A stretch of 64,000 nt of DNA from contig NZ_NRRF01000006.1 of the NCBI RefSeq assembly GCF_016583565.1, positions 92,758 through 156,757 of the forward strand. Reading direction: 5' to 3'. The translations under genes and the position numbers were made by a program. The notes under the pieces were generated by a model. The model worked only from the letters and a program-made list of their open reading frames with translations, ran no database searches and was not told the origin of the DNA. The first letter of the stretch is position 1. Each line of letters begins with the position of its first letter. The stretch comes from Thiocystis violacea. GTDB taxonomy: Bacteria; Pseudomonadota; Gammaproteobacteria; Chromatiales; Chromatiaceae. This document shows, piece after piece, positions 54,463 to 63,759 of the stretch.

Positions 54463-55175
54463 CGCAGTCGACCGCGCCGGCCCGCATCCTGGTCATCGAC
54501 GACGAATCGCAGATCCGCCGTTTCCTGCGCATCAGTCTCAAGAGCCAGGGCCACGAGGTGCTGGAGGCCGCCACCGGCGCCGAGGGGCTGGCGCTCGCGG
54601 CCACCCAGGCGCCCGACCTCATCGTGCTCGACCTCGGGCTGCCCGACGCCGACGGCAAGGCCATCCTCGCGGAGCTGCGTGCCTGGTCCCAGGTGCCCGT
54701 CATCGTGCTCACGGTGCGCAACACCGAGACCGAGAAGGTGCGCGCCCTCGACGGCGGCGCGAACGACTATGTCACCAAGCCCTTCGGCGTTCAGGAGCTG
54801 CTCGCGCGGATCCGCGGCCTCCTGCGTCAGCGCGGGGATCAGGCCGGCCCCGCCGGGTGCTTCGAGGACGGCCGCCTGCGCATCGACCTGGGGCGCCGGC
54901 TGGTCGCCCGCGACGGTGTCGCCGTGCGCCTCACGCGCAAGGAGTACGCGGTGCTACAGACCCTCGTCAGCCACCCCGGGCGGGTGGTGACCCAAACCCA
55001 GCTCCTGCGCGAGCTGTGGGGACCCACGCACCTCGAGGACAGCCACTACCTGCGCATCGTCATCGGCAAGCTGCGCCAGAAGCTGGGAGACGACTCGGGC
55101 GAACCGCGCTACCTGCAGACAGAGACGGGCGTCGGCTACCGCTTCATCGGCCGCCCGGCCGAGCAGGCCGACTAG
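54459..55175 (+). CDS. kdpE: KdpE-like OmpR-family response regulator
   Basis: This 238-residue regulator has a receiver domain (ILVIDDESQIRRFLRISL, phospho-accepting aspartate near residue 57 in LIVLDLGLPDADG, the conserved lysine in YVTKPFGVQELLARI). A winged-helix output domain follows (RLTRKEYAVLQTLVSHPGRVVTQTQLLRELWG, then HYLRIVIGKLRQKLGDD and TGVGYRF). It overlaps the sensor kinase gene by four bases (ATGA), so they are coupled. No kdpFABC operon is in the window; the nearest potassium genes are the divergent trkH and broken trkA, which makes them candidate targets by inference. Confidence 0.93.
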   Translation: MTQSTAPARILVIDDESQIRRFLRISLKSQGHEVLEAATGAEGLALAATQAPDLIVLDLGLPDADGKAILAELRAWSQVPVIVLTVRNTETEKVRALDGGANDYVTKPFGVQELLARIRGLLRQRGDQAGPAGCFEDGRLRIDLGRRLVARDGVAVRLTRKEYAVLQTLVSHPGRVVTQTQLLRELWGPTHLEDSHYLRIVIGKLRQKLGDDSGEPRYLQTETGVGYRFIGRPAEQAD

Positions 55176-55250
55176 GAGCCCGCGCGCAGCCCCACCCTTT
55201 CCGCCTTACCCAAGAACCGCCCTATTCCCTGCGTCGAGGTCACGCACGCC

Positions 55251-56189
55251 ATGCTGTCCATCCATCTGAGAAACATCGACTTCGTCTCGGCCCGCAAGCT
55301 CGCCTATGCGGTGTCGGCCACCATCATCCTCATCGCGCTGCTCTCGCTGGCGATCAAAGGGCTGAACCTCGGCCTCGATTTCACCGGCGGCACCCAGGTC
55401 GAGATGAGCTTCGCGGAGGCGGCCGAGACCAGCGAGGTCAGAGCGGTGCTGGATCGGGCCGGACTGGAGCGGGCCACGATTCAGTACTTCGGAAGCAAGC
55501 GCGGCGTCCTGGTGCGCCTCCCGGTCACCGAGCATGTCGATCCGCTCCAGATCAAGGCCGATATCATCAAGGCATTCGTTGACGCAGGCGATGCAGTGCC
55601 CGACATCCGCCGCGTCGAGAGCATCGGCGCCCAAGTGGGCAGCGAACTGCTGGAGCGTGGCTGGATGGCTGTCATGATCGCCCTCGGCGGGATCGCGCTC
55701 TACATCTGGATGCGCTTCGAGCGACGCTTTGCCATCGGGGCGCTGCTCGCCACCGCTCACGACCCCTTGCTGATCCTCGGCTACTTCTCGCTGACGGGAA
55801 CGGACTTCGACCTGACCGTGCTCGCCGCCATCCTGGCGGTGGTCGGCTATTCGGTGAACGACACCGTCGTGGTCTTCGACCGGATTCGCGAAAACTTCCG
55901 CAGGATGCGCAAGGCCACGCCCGTGGAGGTCGTCAACTCGGCCGTCAACCAGACCATGTCACGCTCCCTGATCACCTCCGGAACAACCCTGATGACAGTG
56001 GTCGCGATGTTCTTCTTCGGCGGCCCCATGCTGCACGGTTTCTCGCTCGCGCTGATCATCGGGATCCTCGTCGGGACCTATTCGTCCATCTTCGTGGCGA
56101 GCACGGTCGCTCTCGACCTGGGCGTGAGCCGCCGAAACCTCCTGCCGATCGACAAGGAGACAGGAAAACCGGTGGACGACACGCCCTAG
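55251..56189 (+). CDS. secF: SecF protein-export membrane subunit
   Basis: SecF works with SecD and YajC to drive proton-linked late steps of Sec export. The 312-residue sequence has the family N-terminal block DFVSARKLAYAVSATIILIA, LGLDFTGGTQVEM, and six membrane segments. A characteristic region is FDLTVLAAILAVVGYSVNDTVVVFDRIRENFRRM, followed by NQTMSRSLITSGTTLMTVVAMFFFGG. The first block reads AHDPLLILGYFSLTG, close to the usual V-H-D form. Neither secD nor yajC is adjacent: kdpE precedes it and a small secreted-protein gene follows, so it is separated from its usual operon or is a second copy. Confidence 0.93.
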   Translation: MLSIHLRNIDFVSARKLAYAVSATIILIALLSLAIKGLNLGLDFTGGTQVEMSFAEAAETSEVRAVLDRAGLERATIQYFGSKRGVLVRLPVTEHVDPLQIKADIIKAFVDAGDAVPDIRRVESIGAQVGSELLERGWMAVMIALGGIALYIWMRFERRFAIGALLATAHDPLLILGYFSLTGTDFDLTVLAAILAVVGYSVNDTVVVFDRIRENFRRMRKATPVEVVNSAVNQTMSRSLITSGTTLMTVVAMFFFGGPMLHGFSLALIIGILVGTYSSIFVASTVALDLGVSRRNLLPIDKETGKPVDDTP

Positions 56190-56686
56190 GCGCCTGGCTG
56201 AGTGGGGACAGGGCGTCCGAGCCTCGCCCGCGTCCGTCGCCATTTCGCCGAGTCGAATGGGATCAGGCTGCCGGCGGCGCTGACCGTCCTCAGCCTGGTC
56301 GGACTCATGAGCCTCGGCGTGCGCGAGAGCGCCAGGGTGAAGCCGTCATGGTCGTCGGGAAGCTGCTCGTCAACGGCGCAGCAGTTCGAGCGTTGAGACC
56401 ATCATGCGATGAAGGACGTCTTGAGGGCCGGCTGGCGTATCCGATGGTCCTGATGCCATGTGCCGCCGCAGGCCGCGGGACAGCCGTCCGATGCCGGCGA
56501 TCGCGCCGCAAGAGATCGCGCCTCACAACGAAACGTGCCAAAACACAACGCAAAGCGCGTCCAAAAGGGCGTCTTTCCTGACGCGAGCGTTTGATTTAAG
56601 TGTACGAACGTACTATACATCCGAGTTCTTGCTGGCTCGGACAAGAGCACGCAGGGTGCAAAAAGACATCAACGCGAGGATATGCA
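56190..56686. other. intergenic region with promoter of the small secreted-protein gene
   Basis: No gene is supported. A promoter-like pair lies near its right end: TTGATT (56591-56596), 17-bp spacer and TATACA (56614-56619). The spacer contains an inverted repeat GTAC-GAAC-GTAC at 56602-56613, well placed for a regulator. The left part after secF shows nothing else I can identify. Confidence 0.45.
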
Positions 56687-56959
56687 ATGACAACACGCAA
56701 TTCAGCCAGACGTGCACGCGCAGCCCTCATCGCCAGTCTATTGCTTGCGGGGCTTGCCTCGCCGCCAAGCTTTGCGGAATCGGCTTGCAAGGGACTGGAG
56801 AAGGGACCCTGTTCGGCCAAGGATGCCTGCCACTGGGTGGACGGCTACACCCGCAAGGACGGCGTGAAGGTGGCGAGCCACTGCCGCAAGACACCCTCGC
56901 GCAAGAGTTCTTCGAGCCAGTCATCGAAGAGTTCGACAACTGACAAGAACGCCGACTGA
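56687..56959 (+). CDS. small secreted cysteine-containing protein
   Basis: This 90-residue protein has a signal peptide (ARAALIASLLLAGLASPPSFA, cut after SFA). The mature part of about 60 residues has four cysteines (SACKGLEKGPCSAKDACHWV, then SHCRK), which could form two disulfides in the periplasm, and a serine/lysine-rich tail. The ATG at 56687 is preceded by GAGGAT. The upstream promoter with a GTAC dyad and the downstream hairpin suggest a single-gene transcript. I do not recognise a named family. Confidence 0.72.
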   Translation: MTTRNSARRARAALIASLLLAGLASPPSFAESACKGLEKGPCSAKDACHWVDGYTRKDGVKVASHCRKTPSRKSSSSQSSKSSTTDKNAD

Positions 56960-56971
56960 TCCTTCCAATCC

Positions 56972-57010
56972 CGGGCAGAGCCGCCGCCGGCTAGCCGGGG
57001 GCTCTGCCCG
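56972..57010 (+). terminator. strong hairpin after the small secreted-protein gene
   Basis: An 11-bp perfect stem, CGGGCAGAGCC (56972-56982) with GGCTCTGCCCG (57000-57010), begins 12 bases after the stop. The loop itself contains the palindrome CCGGCTAGCCGG. It is a good candidate terminator structure although no T-run follows. Confidence 0.55.
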
Positions 57011-57309
57011 CAGCGCCAACCGCCGGCACAGGGAAGTGCCAGCTGACGACCTGCCGCCACCGCGTCGAGGGACACCAAGACAGGCGCCCAGCTGAAGACG
57101 CTCGCACTCCACCCCGCGCGCGAACCTGCAAGCGGCGGGACAAATGGTGTAGCCTCGACCTCCGCCGATAGGACTGATCGACCGGATCCAGAGACGCCCG
57201 CCAAGCAGTCCTCATGCCATCGCGGGCGCGTCATGTCCGCGCCTCACCGCCGGCGGACCAACCAACCCCGCAGCCACACAGAGACGGCCCACCAGGGGCC
57301 GACTGAATC

Positions 57310-58353
57310 ATGACAAAACCCCAAGAGATCGAAATCGCCCGTCCGGACGACTGGCACCTGCATGTCCGCGACGGCATCGCCATGGCGGACGTGGCGCGAC
57401 TGAGCGCGCGGCAGTTCGGCCGCGCCATCATCATGCCCAACCTCAAGCAACCCGTGGTGACGACCGAGCAGGCACTGGCCTACCGCGCCCGCATCCTCGC
57501 CGCCTTGCCGGAGGGCAGCGACTTCACGCCCCTGATGACGCTCTACCTGACCGACGACACGCCGCCCGAGGAGATCGCGCGGGCACGGGCGAGCGGCGGT
57601 GTCGTTGCCTGTAAGCTCTACCCCGCCGGCGCCACCACCAACTCGGCCAGCGGCGTGACGGACATGGCACGCCTCGCGCCCGTGCTGGAGGCGATGCAGC
57701 GCGAGAACATGCCGCTGTTAGTGCATGGCGAGGTGACGGACCCCGAGGTCGACATCTTCGACCGCGAGTCGGTCTTCATCGAGGCGGTGCTCACGCCCCT
57801 CATCACCGCCTTCCCCGGGCTGAGGGTCGTCTTCGAGCATGTCACCACGGCCGAGGCGGTGGATTTCGTCCGCGAAGGCCCCGCAACCCTGGGAGCGACC
57901 ATCACGCCTCACCACCTGCTCTTCAACCGCAACGCCATCTTGGCCGGGGGGATTCGACCGCATTTCTACTGCCTGCCGGTCCTGAAGCGCGAGCGCCATC
58001 GCCAAGCCTTGGTCGAAGCCGCCACCAGCGGTCATCCGCGCTTCTTCCTGGGCACCGACAGCGCCCCGCATCCGGTCGGCGACAAGGAGAGCGCCTGCGG
58101 CTGCGCCGGAGCCTTCAGCGCGCATGCCGCACTGGAACTCTACACGCAGGTATTCGAGGAGGCCGGAGCACTGGAGCGCTTGGAGGGGTTCGCCAGCCGC
58201 CACGGCGCCGACTTCTACCAACTGCCGCGCAACGTGGGAAAGGTGCGACTGAGGCGTCGGTCCTGGCAGGTGCCAGACCGCTATCCGTTCGGCGAGAGCC
58301 AGGTGGTGCCGCTGCGCGCGGGCGAATCCATCCCCTGGCAGCTGGTCGACTGA
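57310..58353 (+). CDS. pyrC: dihydroorotase
   Basis: PyrC closes N-carbamoyl-aspartate to dihydroorotate in pyrimidine synthesis. The type II enzyme motifs are visible: the metal-binding [10 protein letters not shown] near the N-terminus, the carboxylated lysine in [14 protein letters not shown], metal histidines in [10 protein letters not shown] and [11 protein letters not shown], and the catalytic aspartate in [11 protein letters not shown]. It is 347 residues, as usual. The ATG at 57310 begins the protein directly. It converges with mlaA across only 13 bases. Confidence 0.96.
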   Translation: MTKPQEIEIARPDDWHLHVRDGIAMADVARLSARQFGRAIIMPNLKQPVVTTEQALAYRARILAALPEGSDFTPLMTLYLTDDTPPEEIARARASGGVVACKLYPAGATTNSASGVTDMARLAPVLEAMQRENMPLLVHGEVTDPEVDIFDRESVFIEAVLTPLITAFPGLRVVFEHVTTAEAVDFVREGPATLGATITPHHLLFNRNAILAGGIRPHFYCLPVLKRERHRQALVEAATSGHPRFFLGTDSAPHPVGDKESACGCAGAFSAHAALELYTQVFEEAGALERLEGFASRHGADFYQLPRNVGKVRLRRRSWQVPDRYPFGESQVVPLRAGESIPWQLVD

Positions 58354-58366
58354 GGCGCGCCTGGGC

Positions 58367-59152
58367 TCAGGGCCGAGCACCACCTGGTGCTGGCCCGTTG
58401 CCAAAGTCGACCTCGCTCCAGAAATCGTCGCGACCTTCCTCCGCGGGCGGATTGCCATCGTAGACCCGGCTGAGACGCCGCTGCAGATAGGCATCCCGAA
58501 CGAAGCTGTAGGGATCGATGGAGGCGTCCTCGACGATGTCCACGGCGGTCAGGAGATCGGCGCGCTCATCGACAACCCTGAGACCAACCAACCCCCAGTG
58601 GACCCTGTCCTCCCGCAGACTGAACAGCGGATCCGTGACGATGTCGCCGGCCCAGCCAAGGGTGTCTCGAATGCTGCTCGGCCCAAGCAAGGGCAGCACG
58701 AAATAGGCACCGGACTCGAGGCCCCAATAACCCAGGGTCTGACCGAAGTCTTCTTTATAGCTCGGCAGGCCAACGTTGGTGGCGACGTCGATGAAGCCCA
58801 GCACGCCGACGGTGGTGTTGATGAAGATGCGCCCGACATCGCTGCCCGCGCGCGACATCTTGAACTGCAGGATGTTGTTCGCGACCGAGGTGACATCGGC
58901 GATGTTGTCGAAGAAGTTGGTGATGCCGCGATCGACCGGCTCGGGGGTGATCTTCTGGTAGGCCACCGCGACCGGCCGCAGAATGGCCTTGTCGATCTCC
59001 GTATTGAAGCGGTAGACGGCGCGATTGTAGGGCTCCAGGGGATCGCGCGGATCGGCGACCCGAGCGGGATCCGTGGCGCAGCCCTGGCCCATCAAGGCGG
59101 CGCCCATTGCAGCCAACCAAACCAGCCGGTATGCGCGGATCTCCACACCCAT
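58367..59152 (-). CDS. mlaA: MlaA (VacJ) outer-membrane lipid-asymmetry lipoprotein
   Basis: MlaA removes misplaced phospholipids from the outer leaflet of the outer membrane. The protein shows a lipoprotein signal with lipobox MGQGC and the MlaA signatures DPLEPYNRAVYRFNTEIDKA, ITNFFDNIADVTSVANNILQ, GRIFINTTVGVLGFIDVAT, and EDFGQTLGYWG followed by YFVLPLLGPSSIRDTLG. The ATG at 59152 gives a compact signal; the frame is open to 59212. The other Mla genes are not in the window, which is common for mlaA. Confidence 0.93.
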   Translation of the reverse strand: MGVEIRAYRLVWLAAMGAALMGQGCATDPARVADPRDPLEPYNRAVYRFNTEIDKAILRPVAVAYQKITPEPVDRGITNFFDNIADVTSVANNILQFKMSRAGSDVGRIFINTTVGVLGFIDVATNVGLPSYKEDFGQTLGYWGLESGAYFVLPLLGPSSIRDTLGWAGDIVTDPLFSLREDRVHWGLVGLRVVDERADLLTAVDIVEDASIDPYSFVRDAYLQRRLSRVYDGNPPAEEGRDDFWSEVDFGNGPAPGGARP

Positions 59153-59245
59153 CGTTCTTGCCCAGAGTCGACCCAGGAAATGCTCGCATGCTACCACAGC
59201 AGCGCACCTCATCGTGGATCCGACACGACGCCCTCACCCCTCCGG

Positions 59246-60139
59246 TCAGTACAGGACCGAGACCCCGTAGCCCGAGCGGCGCAGCAGGCTCAACACGCCG
59301 GAATCGCCAGCAAGGTGGAGGGCGCCGATGGCGATGAACCAGCCACCCTCGTCCAGCAAGGGACGCATCCGTTCAGCCATGCGCCGATTGCGGGCATCGA
59401 TGATGGTCGCCCGAAACAGCGCCGCCAGCCTGGGCTCGCTCTCCCGCAGTGAGGCGTCGCTCAGCGCCTGCAGACGCAGCAGATCCCGCTGCAGATAGGC
59501 TTCGGTCAGCTGACGGAAGAGGACGGGCATGAGGGCGGACGCAGCCAGCGTTTCATCCAAGAGCGCGACTTGGTCCGCCTCCGCAAGCTCGTCGAAGATC
59601 GCGAGCTGCTCCTCCATGGTCTCCAGGCCCTTGACGCCTTTGCCCGCCGCAACGGCGGAGCGGTAGAGCCGAAGGTCGAGGAACTCGCCGGTCTCCGCCG
59701 GCGGGATGCTGAGCTGCGTCATGACCGCCCAGGGCTTGAAGTCCTTGAATGCCTCCTCGCCCATGCCCCGAGCCTCCAGCGCCTCCTTGACCCGCTGATA
59801 CAGCCGCGCGGGCAGCACCTGTTCGAGGGTGCGCCCATCCGTATAGGTCATGGTCATCATCGCCTTGATGATGGCCGGGGCATCCGGGACCACCTCGAGC
59901 GCGAGTCCCGGACAGGCATCGAAGGCCGCCTGGACGGTCGCGGGGAGCCCCGTCACGCGGGGATCCTCGCTGTGCATGGTACCGAACAGGAAACTCGGCG
60001 CCGATGACGATGCGGAACGCACCTCGAACAGGAGCCCCCGCTCCCGTGGCGCCTCCCCAGCCAAGACGGAGGCGACAGAGAGGAACAAAAGGACCAAGAT
60101 GCATGGCCAGATAGGCCAGTGACGAACGACGCGATTCAA
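59246..60139 (-). CDS. TraB/GumN-family protein
   Basis: The product has a signal peptide (RHWPIWPCILVLLFLSVASVLAG) and a TraB/GumN domain, a predicted metalloprotease-like fold. The two conserved G-x-x-H motifs are visible as SFLFGTMHSEDPRV near the N-terminus and AIGALHLAGDSGVLSLLRRSG near the C-terminus. The start is inferred as TTG at 60139 (LNRVVRHW) because it gives a typical signal peptide; a GTG at 60202 extends it by 21 residues. It lies downstream of a divergent intergenic region shared with rnt. Biochemical role unknown. Confidence 0.8.
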   Translation of the reverse strand: MNRVVRHWPIWPCILVLLFLSVASVLAGEAPRERGLLFEVRSASSSAPSFLFGTMHSEDPRVTGLPATVQAAFDACPGLALEVVPDAPAIIKAMMTMTYTDGRTLEQVLPARLYQRVKEALEARGMGEEAFKDFKPWAVMTQLSIPPAETGEFLDLRLYRSAVAAGKGVKGLETMEEQLAIFDELAEADQVALLDETLAASALMPVLFRQLTEAYLQRDLLRLQALSDASLRESEPRLAALFRATIIDARNRRMAERMRPLLDEGGWFIAIGALHLAGDSGVLSLLRRSGYGVSVLY

Positions 60140-60602
60140 GGAGAGAACCCTATGCTTCGAAGAGACATCCAGCGGCCGGCGATTGCGAGCAGCCACTGCC
60201 ACCGGTGAGCACTGCCCCGCCAGCCGATGAGCCAGCCCGACCTGGACTGAACCGCTGACGCAAGCGGGCGAGCGCCTCGCTCACCCCGGTTCTTCGTTGC
60301 ATCGAACCCGCTATGCGCCTCGGAACCGCGCCGACACGTCCTCGCTTCACCCACCCGCGCGGATAGGCTGCCAGAAAGAGCGGCCCGCCGAAAGGCGTGC
60401 GGTGAAGGCGGGTGAAACCACGACTGATGTCTGGAGCGGGATGGGCCGAGGTACGAGGCCCGAGGAAAGGGCGCATGTTGGGCTTGCCAACCTCGGCCCA
60501 ACCGACAGGAGCTGGCCGGCGCGCATCACTTCTGGTCGCAACCGGTGAAGACCGTCAACACCAACATTTGGAAAACGCACCCGCCCATCTTATGCTGTCG
60601 CG
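60140..60602. other. divergent intergenic region between the TraB/GumN gene and rnt
   Basis: I see no gene I can support; open frames here are short and without domains. Promoters of both flanking genes should lie in it. An AT-richer stretch at 60550-60600, just before rnt, is the most promoter-like part. Confidence 0.35.
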
Positions 60603-61283
60603 ATGAGAGACGAAGAACCTATCCTAAATGGCATCGCCCAGCGATTTCGCGGCTTCCTACCCGTGGTCGTGGACGTCGAGACCGCGGGTTTCGACGCCCA
60701 GCGCCATGCGCTCCTCGAGATCGCCGCCGTTGTCATTCGCATGCGGCGGGACGGCCTGCTGGAACCGGCGACGACGCTGGCCTGCCACGTGCTCCCCTTC
60801 GTCGGCTCCGAGATCGACCCCAGGGCGCTCGCGTTCAACGGCATCGACCCGGATCACCCCTTCCGCGACGCCATCTCCGAGCATGACGCACTGCACCGCG
60901 TCCTCACCCCAATTCGCAAGGCAGTGAAATCCAACGGGTGCAATCGCGCCATCCTGGTCGGCCACAACGCGCACTTCGATCTTGGGTTCGTCAAGGCGGC
61001 CGTCGAGCGCACGGGCTACAAGCGCAATCCCTTCCACGCCTTCAGCGTCTTCGACACCGTGACGCTCGCGGGGCTCATGTTCGGACAAACGGTCCTGGCG
61101 CGCGCCTCCAAGGCGGCTGGACTGCACTGGCAGAGCAGCGAGGCCCACTCGGCGATCTACGACGCCGAGCAGACCGCGCGTCTCTTCTGCGCGGTGGTCA
61201 ACCGTTGGCGAGAGCTGGATCCCGAGCGTTATTGGGAAAGCAATCAGGAGGCGCTGACGCCCATGCCAGACCTTGGCGTCTGA
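60603..61283 (+). CDS. rnt: ribonuclease T
   Basis: RNase T is a DEDDh 3'-5' exonuclease that trims tRNA and other stable RNA ends. The exonuclease motifs are seen as [23 protein letters not shown] (first D and E), [19 protein letters not shown] (second D) and [14 protein letters not shown] (H and last D). It is 226 residues, close to E. coli Rnt. The start ATG at 60603 begins [20 protein letters not shown], matching the usual N-terminal helix. The gene is followed by the convergent glutaredoxin gene, 74 bases away. Confidence 0.95.
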   Translation: MRDEEPILNGIAQRFRGFLPVVVDVETAGFDAQRHALLEIAAVVIRMRRDGLLEPATTLACHVLPFVGSEIDPRALAFNGIDPDHPFRDAISEHDALHRVLTPIRKAVKSNGCNRAILVGHNAHFDLGFVKAAVERTGYKRNPFHAFSVFDTVTLAGLMFGQTVLARASKAAGLHWQSSEAHSAIYDAEQTARLFCAVVNRWRELDPERYWESNQEALTPMPDLGV

Positions 61284-61357
61284 GCCGGGCGTCTGGGCTG
61301 AAGTCCGCGCGGCCCGCCCAAGCGATGCGTCGGGCCGGCCAATGGCGGACGGAGAGG

Positions 61358-61693
61358 CTACTGAGCGGCCGCCTCACCCTTGGCTGCCGCGTGCTGCATC
61401 ATGGTCTTGAGCTCACCGCTCGTATGGAGTTCGAGGGTGATATCGCAGCCGCCGACCAGTTCACCGTCGATATAGATCTGCGGGAAGGTCGGCCAGTCCG
61501 CGTAGCGCGGCAGATTCTCGAAGATCTCGGGATCCTCAAGCACGTTCACGTAGGCGAAGGGAATCGCGCACGCCTGAAGCGCGGCCGAGGCCCGCATCGA
61601 GAAACCGCACTGCGGAAACTGCGGTGTCCCCTTCATGTAAATGACGACTGCGTTCCCCTTGACCTGCTCGTCGATACGCTCCAATACGTCCAT
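61358..61693 (-). CDS. grxD: monothiol glutaredoxin, Grx4 type
   Basis: This 111-residue monothiol glutaredoxin carries the CGFS active site (KGTPQFPQCGFSMRASAAL) and the glutathione-binding blocks YADWPTFPQIYIDGELVGGCDI. Such proteins bind and hand on iron-sulfur clusters. The usual lysine ahead of the active site is present in VVIYMKGTP. The ATG at 61693 has GAGGTG upstream. It follows the amidotransferase gene on the same strand by 227 bases that contain no supported gene. Confidence 0.95.
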   Translation of the reverse strand: MDVLERIDEQVKGNAVVIYMKGTPQFPQCGFSMRASAALQACAIPFAYVNVLEDPEIFENLPRYADWPTFPQIYIDGELVGGCDITLELHTSGELKTMMQHAAAKGEAAAQ

Positions 61694-61920
61694 CTCACAC
61701 CTCGTTGATCGCTATGGTTGACTGATGGCTCGAGCCATTGCCTGGCCGCTGCACGGAGGCGAGATTCGGGGCGGGATGCGGCATTTCAACCTGAACAAAG
61801 CCTGCTCAGCCTCCGGCGGCAGGCCAAGGGCGTTCCGGACACAGCCTCGCAGCGCACCCACCCGCTCCGAGCCTGGCATCGGCGTCAGCGGCGCATCCAG
61901 CGATCGCCCGAGGCATTGGG

Positions 61921-63705
61921 CTAGTGAATGGCATCCACATGCCGCTGCAGCCAAAGTTCGAGCAGCGCCAGATGCCAAAGCTTGTTGCCCTGGATCCGGG
62001 TGTGGTGCATGTCGGGCGCGGCCAGCAGCTGGTCGAGGTATTCCTGACGATAGATGCCGCGCGAACGGCTGGCGCGTGAGCTGAGCACATCGCGCATCAA
62101 ACTCAGGAAAGGCCCCCGCACGTACTTGAGGGCCGGCATCGGGAAGTAGCCCTTGGGCCGATCGATCACGGCGTCGGGCAGCAGTCCGCGCGCCAACGCC
62201 TTGAGCGGATACTTGCCGCCGTCGCGCAGCTTGAGCTCGGGCGGACACTGCGCCGCCAGCTCCACGAGCTGGTGATCGAGGAAGGGTACGCGCGCCTCAA
62301 GCCCCCAGGCCATGGTCATGTTGTCCACCCGCTTGACCGGGTCGTCGACGATGAGCGTGGTCGCATCCAGCCTGAGAACGGCATCCATGAAGGTGTCCGC
62401 GTCCGGCTCGGCCAGGCGCCCCGCGATCAGGTCTCCGGTGTGATCCGGACAGCCATAGGCGTCGCTGACCAGGCGCAGGTATTCGTCGTGGTCGCGGTCG
62501 AAGTAGTGCTTCCTGAAGCGCTCCAGCGGCGTCCCCTGGGTCTCCGCCTGCATGCGCGGGTACCAGAAATAGCCGCCGAAGACCTCGTCCGCGCCCTGTC
62601 CGGACTGCACGACCTTGATCTCGCGCGAGACCTGCTCGGAGAGCAGGTAGAAGGCCACCGCGTCCTGTCCGAACATCGGCTCGGCCATGGCGTCGATGGC
62701 CTCGGGCAGGCGCGTGAGCACCTGATCGTTCGGCACGAGAAACTTGTGGTGCCGGGTTCCGTAGTGCGCGACGACCAGGTCGGAATAGGCGAACTCGCTA
62801 CCCGCCTCCTCCGGCGTGTCCTCGAACCCGACCGAAAAGGTCCGCAGATCGGCGACGCCGGCCTCGGCGAGCAGGGCAACCAGAAGGCTCGAGTCCAGGC
62901 CGCCCGAGAGCAGCACGCCGACGGGGACGTCGGCGACCTCGCTGCGGATCTTGACCGCGTGCCGCAGGGCCGCATGGATCGACTCCAGCCACTCGCCCTC
63001 GGACCTGGGCAGCTCAGGGCGTGTCGCTTTCAGCCGCCAGTACGCCTGCTCGGTCCTGCCGCCACGTGCGTCGAGCAGCATCCAATGTCCTGGGGCGAGC
63101 TTGCGCACCCCGCGCAGGATGGTCCGCGGCGCGGGCACCACCGCATGCAAACTGAAGAGGTTGTGCAGCGCGACCGGATCGATGCCGGTATCGACCCCGC
63201 CAGCGGCGAGCAGCGCCTGGGGGTTCGAGGCGAAGCGCAGGCGATCCGCCTGCTCGGACCAGTACAGCGGCTTGATGCCGAAGCGGTCGCGCGCCAGGAA
63301 GAGCTGGCGCCGGTTGGCGTCCCAGAGGGCAAAGGCGAACATGCCGTGCAGGCGCTCGACGCAATCCGTACCCCAGGCATGCCAGGCCTTGAGAATGACC
63401 TCGGTGTCGCCTTCCGAGAAGAAGCGGTAACCGAGCCCCCGCAGCTCGCCTCGCAGGGCCGGGTAATTGTAAATCGCCCCATTGAAGACCAGGACCAGCC
63501 CAAGCTCGGCATCGACCATCGGCTGATTGGACCGGACGGTCAGATCGATGATCGACAGACGCCGATGCCCGAAGGCGAGGGCTCCGTCACTGTAGCTACC
63601 GCCGTGGTCCGGGCCGCGCCGGACCAGCTCGGCCATCATCGACTCGATCGCCTCAAGATTGGCCGGAGCGCCGTCGAAGCGCAACTCACCACAAATACCG
63701 CACAT
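61921..63705 (-). CDS. asparagine-synthetase-like amidotransferase, N-acetylglutaminylglutamine amide type
   Basis: This 594-residue enzyme has an N-terminal class II glutaminase domain with catalytic Cys2 (MCGICGELRFDG) and a C-terminal ATP-pyrophosphatase domain with the P-loop SGGLDSSLLVAL. Blocks such as FNGAIYNYPALRGELRGLGYRFFSEGDTEVILKAWHAWG and LLAAGGVDTGIDPVALHNLFSLHAVVPAPRTILRGVRKL resemble the group that amidates N-acetylglutaminylglutamine to the osmolyte NAGGN, rather than housekeeping AsnB. The ATG at 63705 follows TAGGAGAT. The usual partner acetyltransferase/ligase gene is not visible within the window. The specific function is from memory of the family and could be ordinary asparagine synthesis. 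Confidence 0.8.
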   Translation of the reverse strand: MCGICGELRFDGAPANLEAIESMMAELVRRGPDHGGSYSDGALAFGHRRLSIIDLTVRSNQPMVDAELGLVLVFNGAIYNYPALRGELRGLGYRFFSEGDTEVILKAWHAWGTDCVERLHGMFAFALWDANRRQLFLARDRFGIKPLYWSEQADRLRFASNPQALLAAGGVDTGIDPVALHNLFSLHAVVPAPRTILRGVRKLAPGHWMLLDARGGRTEQAYWRLKATRPELPRSEGEWLESIHAALRHAVKIRSEVADVPVGVLLSGGLDSSLLVALLAEAGVADLRTFSVGFEDTPEEAGSEFAYSDLVVAHYGTRHHKFLVPNDQVLTRLPEAIDAMAEPMFGQDAVAFYLLSEQVSREIKVVQSGQGADEVFGGYFWYPRMQAETQGTPLERFRKHYFDRDHDEYLRLVSDAYGCPDHTGDLIAGRLAEPDADTFMDAVLRLDATTLIVDDPVKRVDNMTMAWGLEARVPFLDHQLVELAAQCPPELKLRDGGKYPLKALARGLLPDAVIDRPKGYFPMPALKYVRGPFLSLMRDVLSSRASRSRGIYRQEYLDQLLAAPDMHHTRIQGNKLWHLALLELWLQRHVDAIH

Positions 63706-63759
63706 CGCTAGGATCTCCTAAAGCCAGTCGATGGAGAGAACAGCTCAGCTGAATTCCGG

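Noticed and set aside
60136..60501. 121-codon leftward frame upstream of the TraB/GumN gene
   Set aside because: No motif; overlaps the start region of the real gene in another frame.
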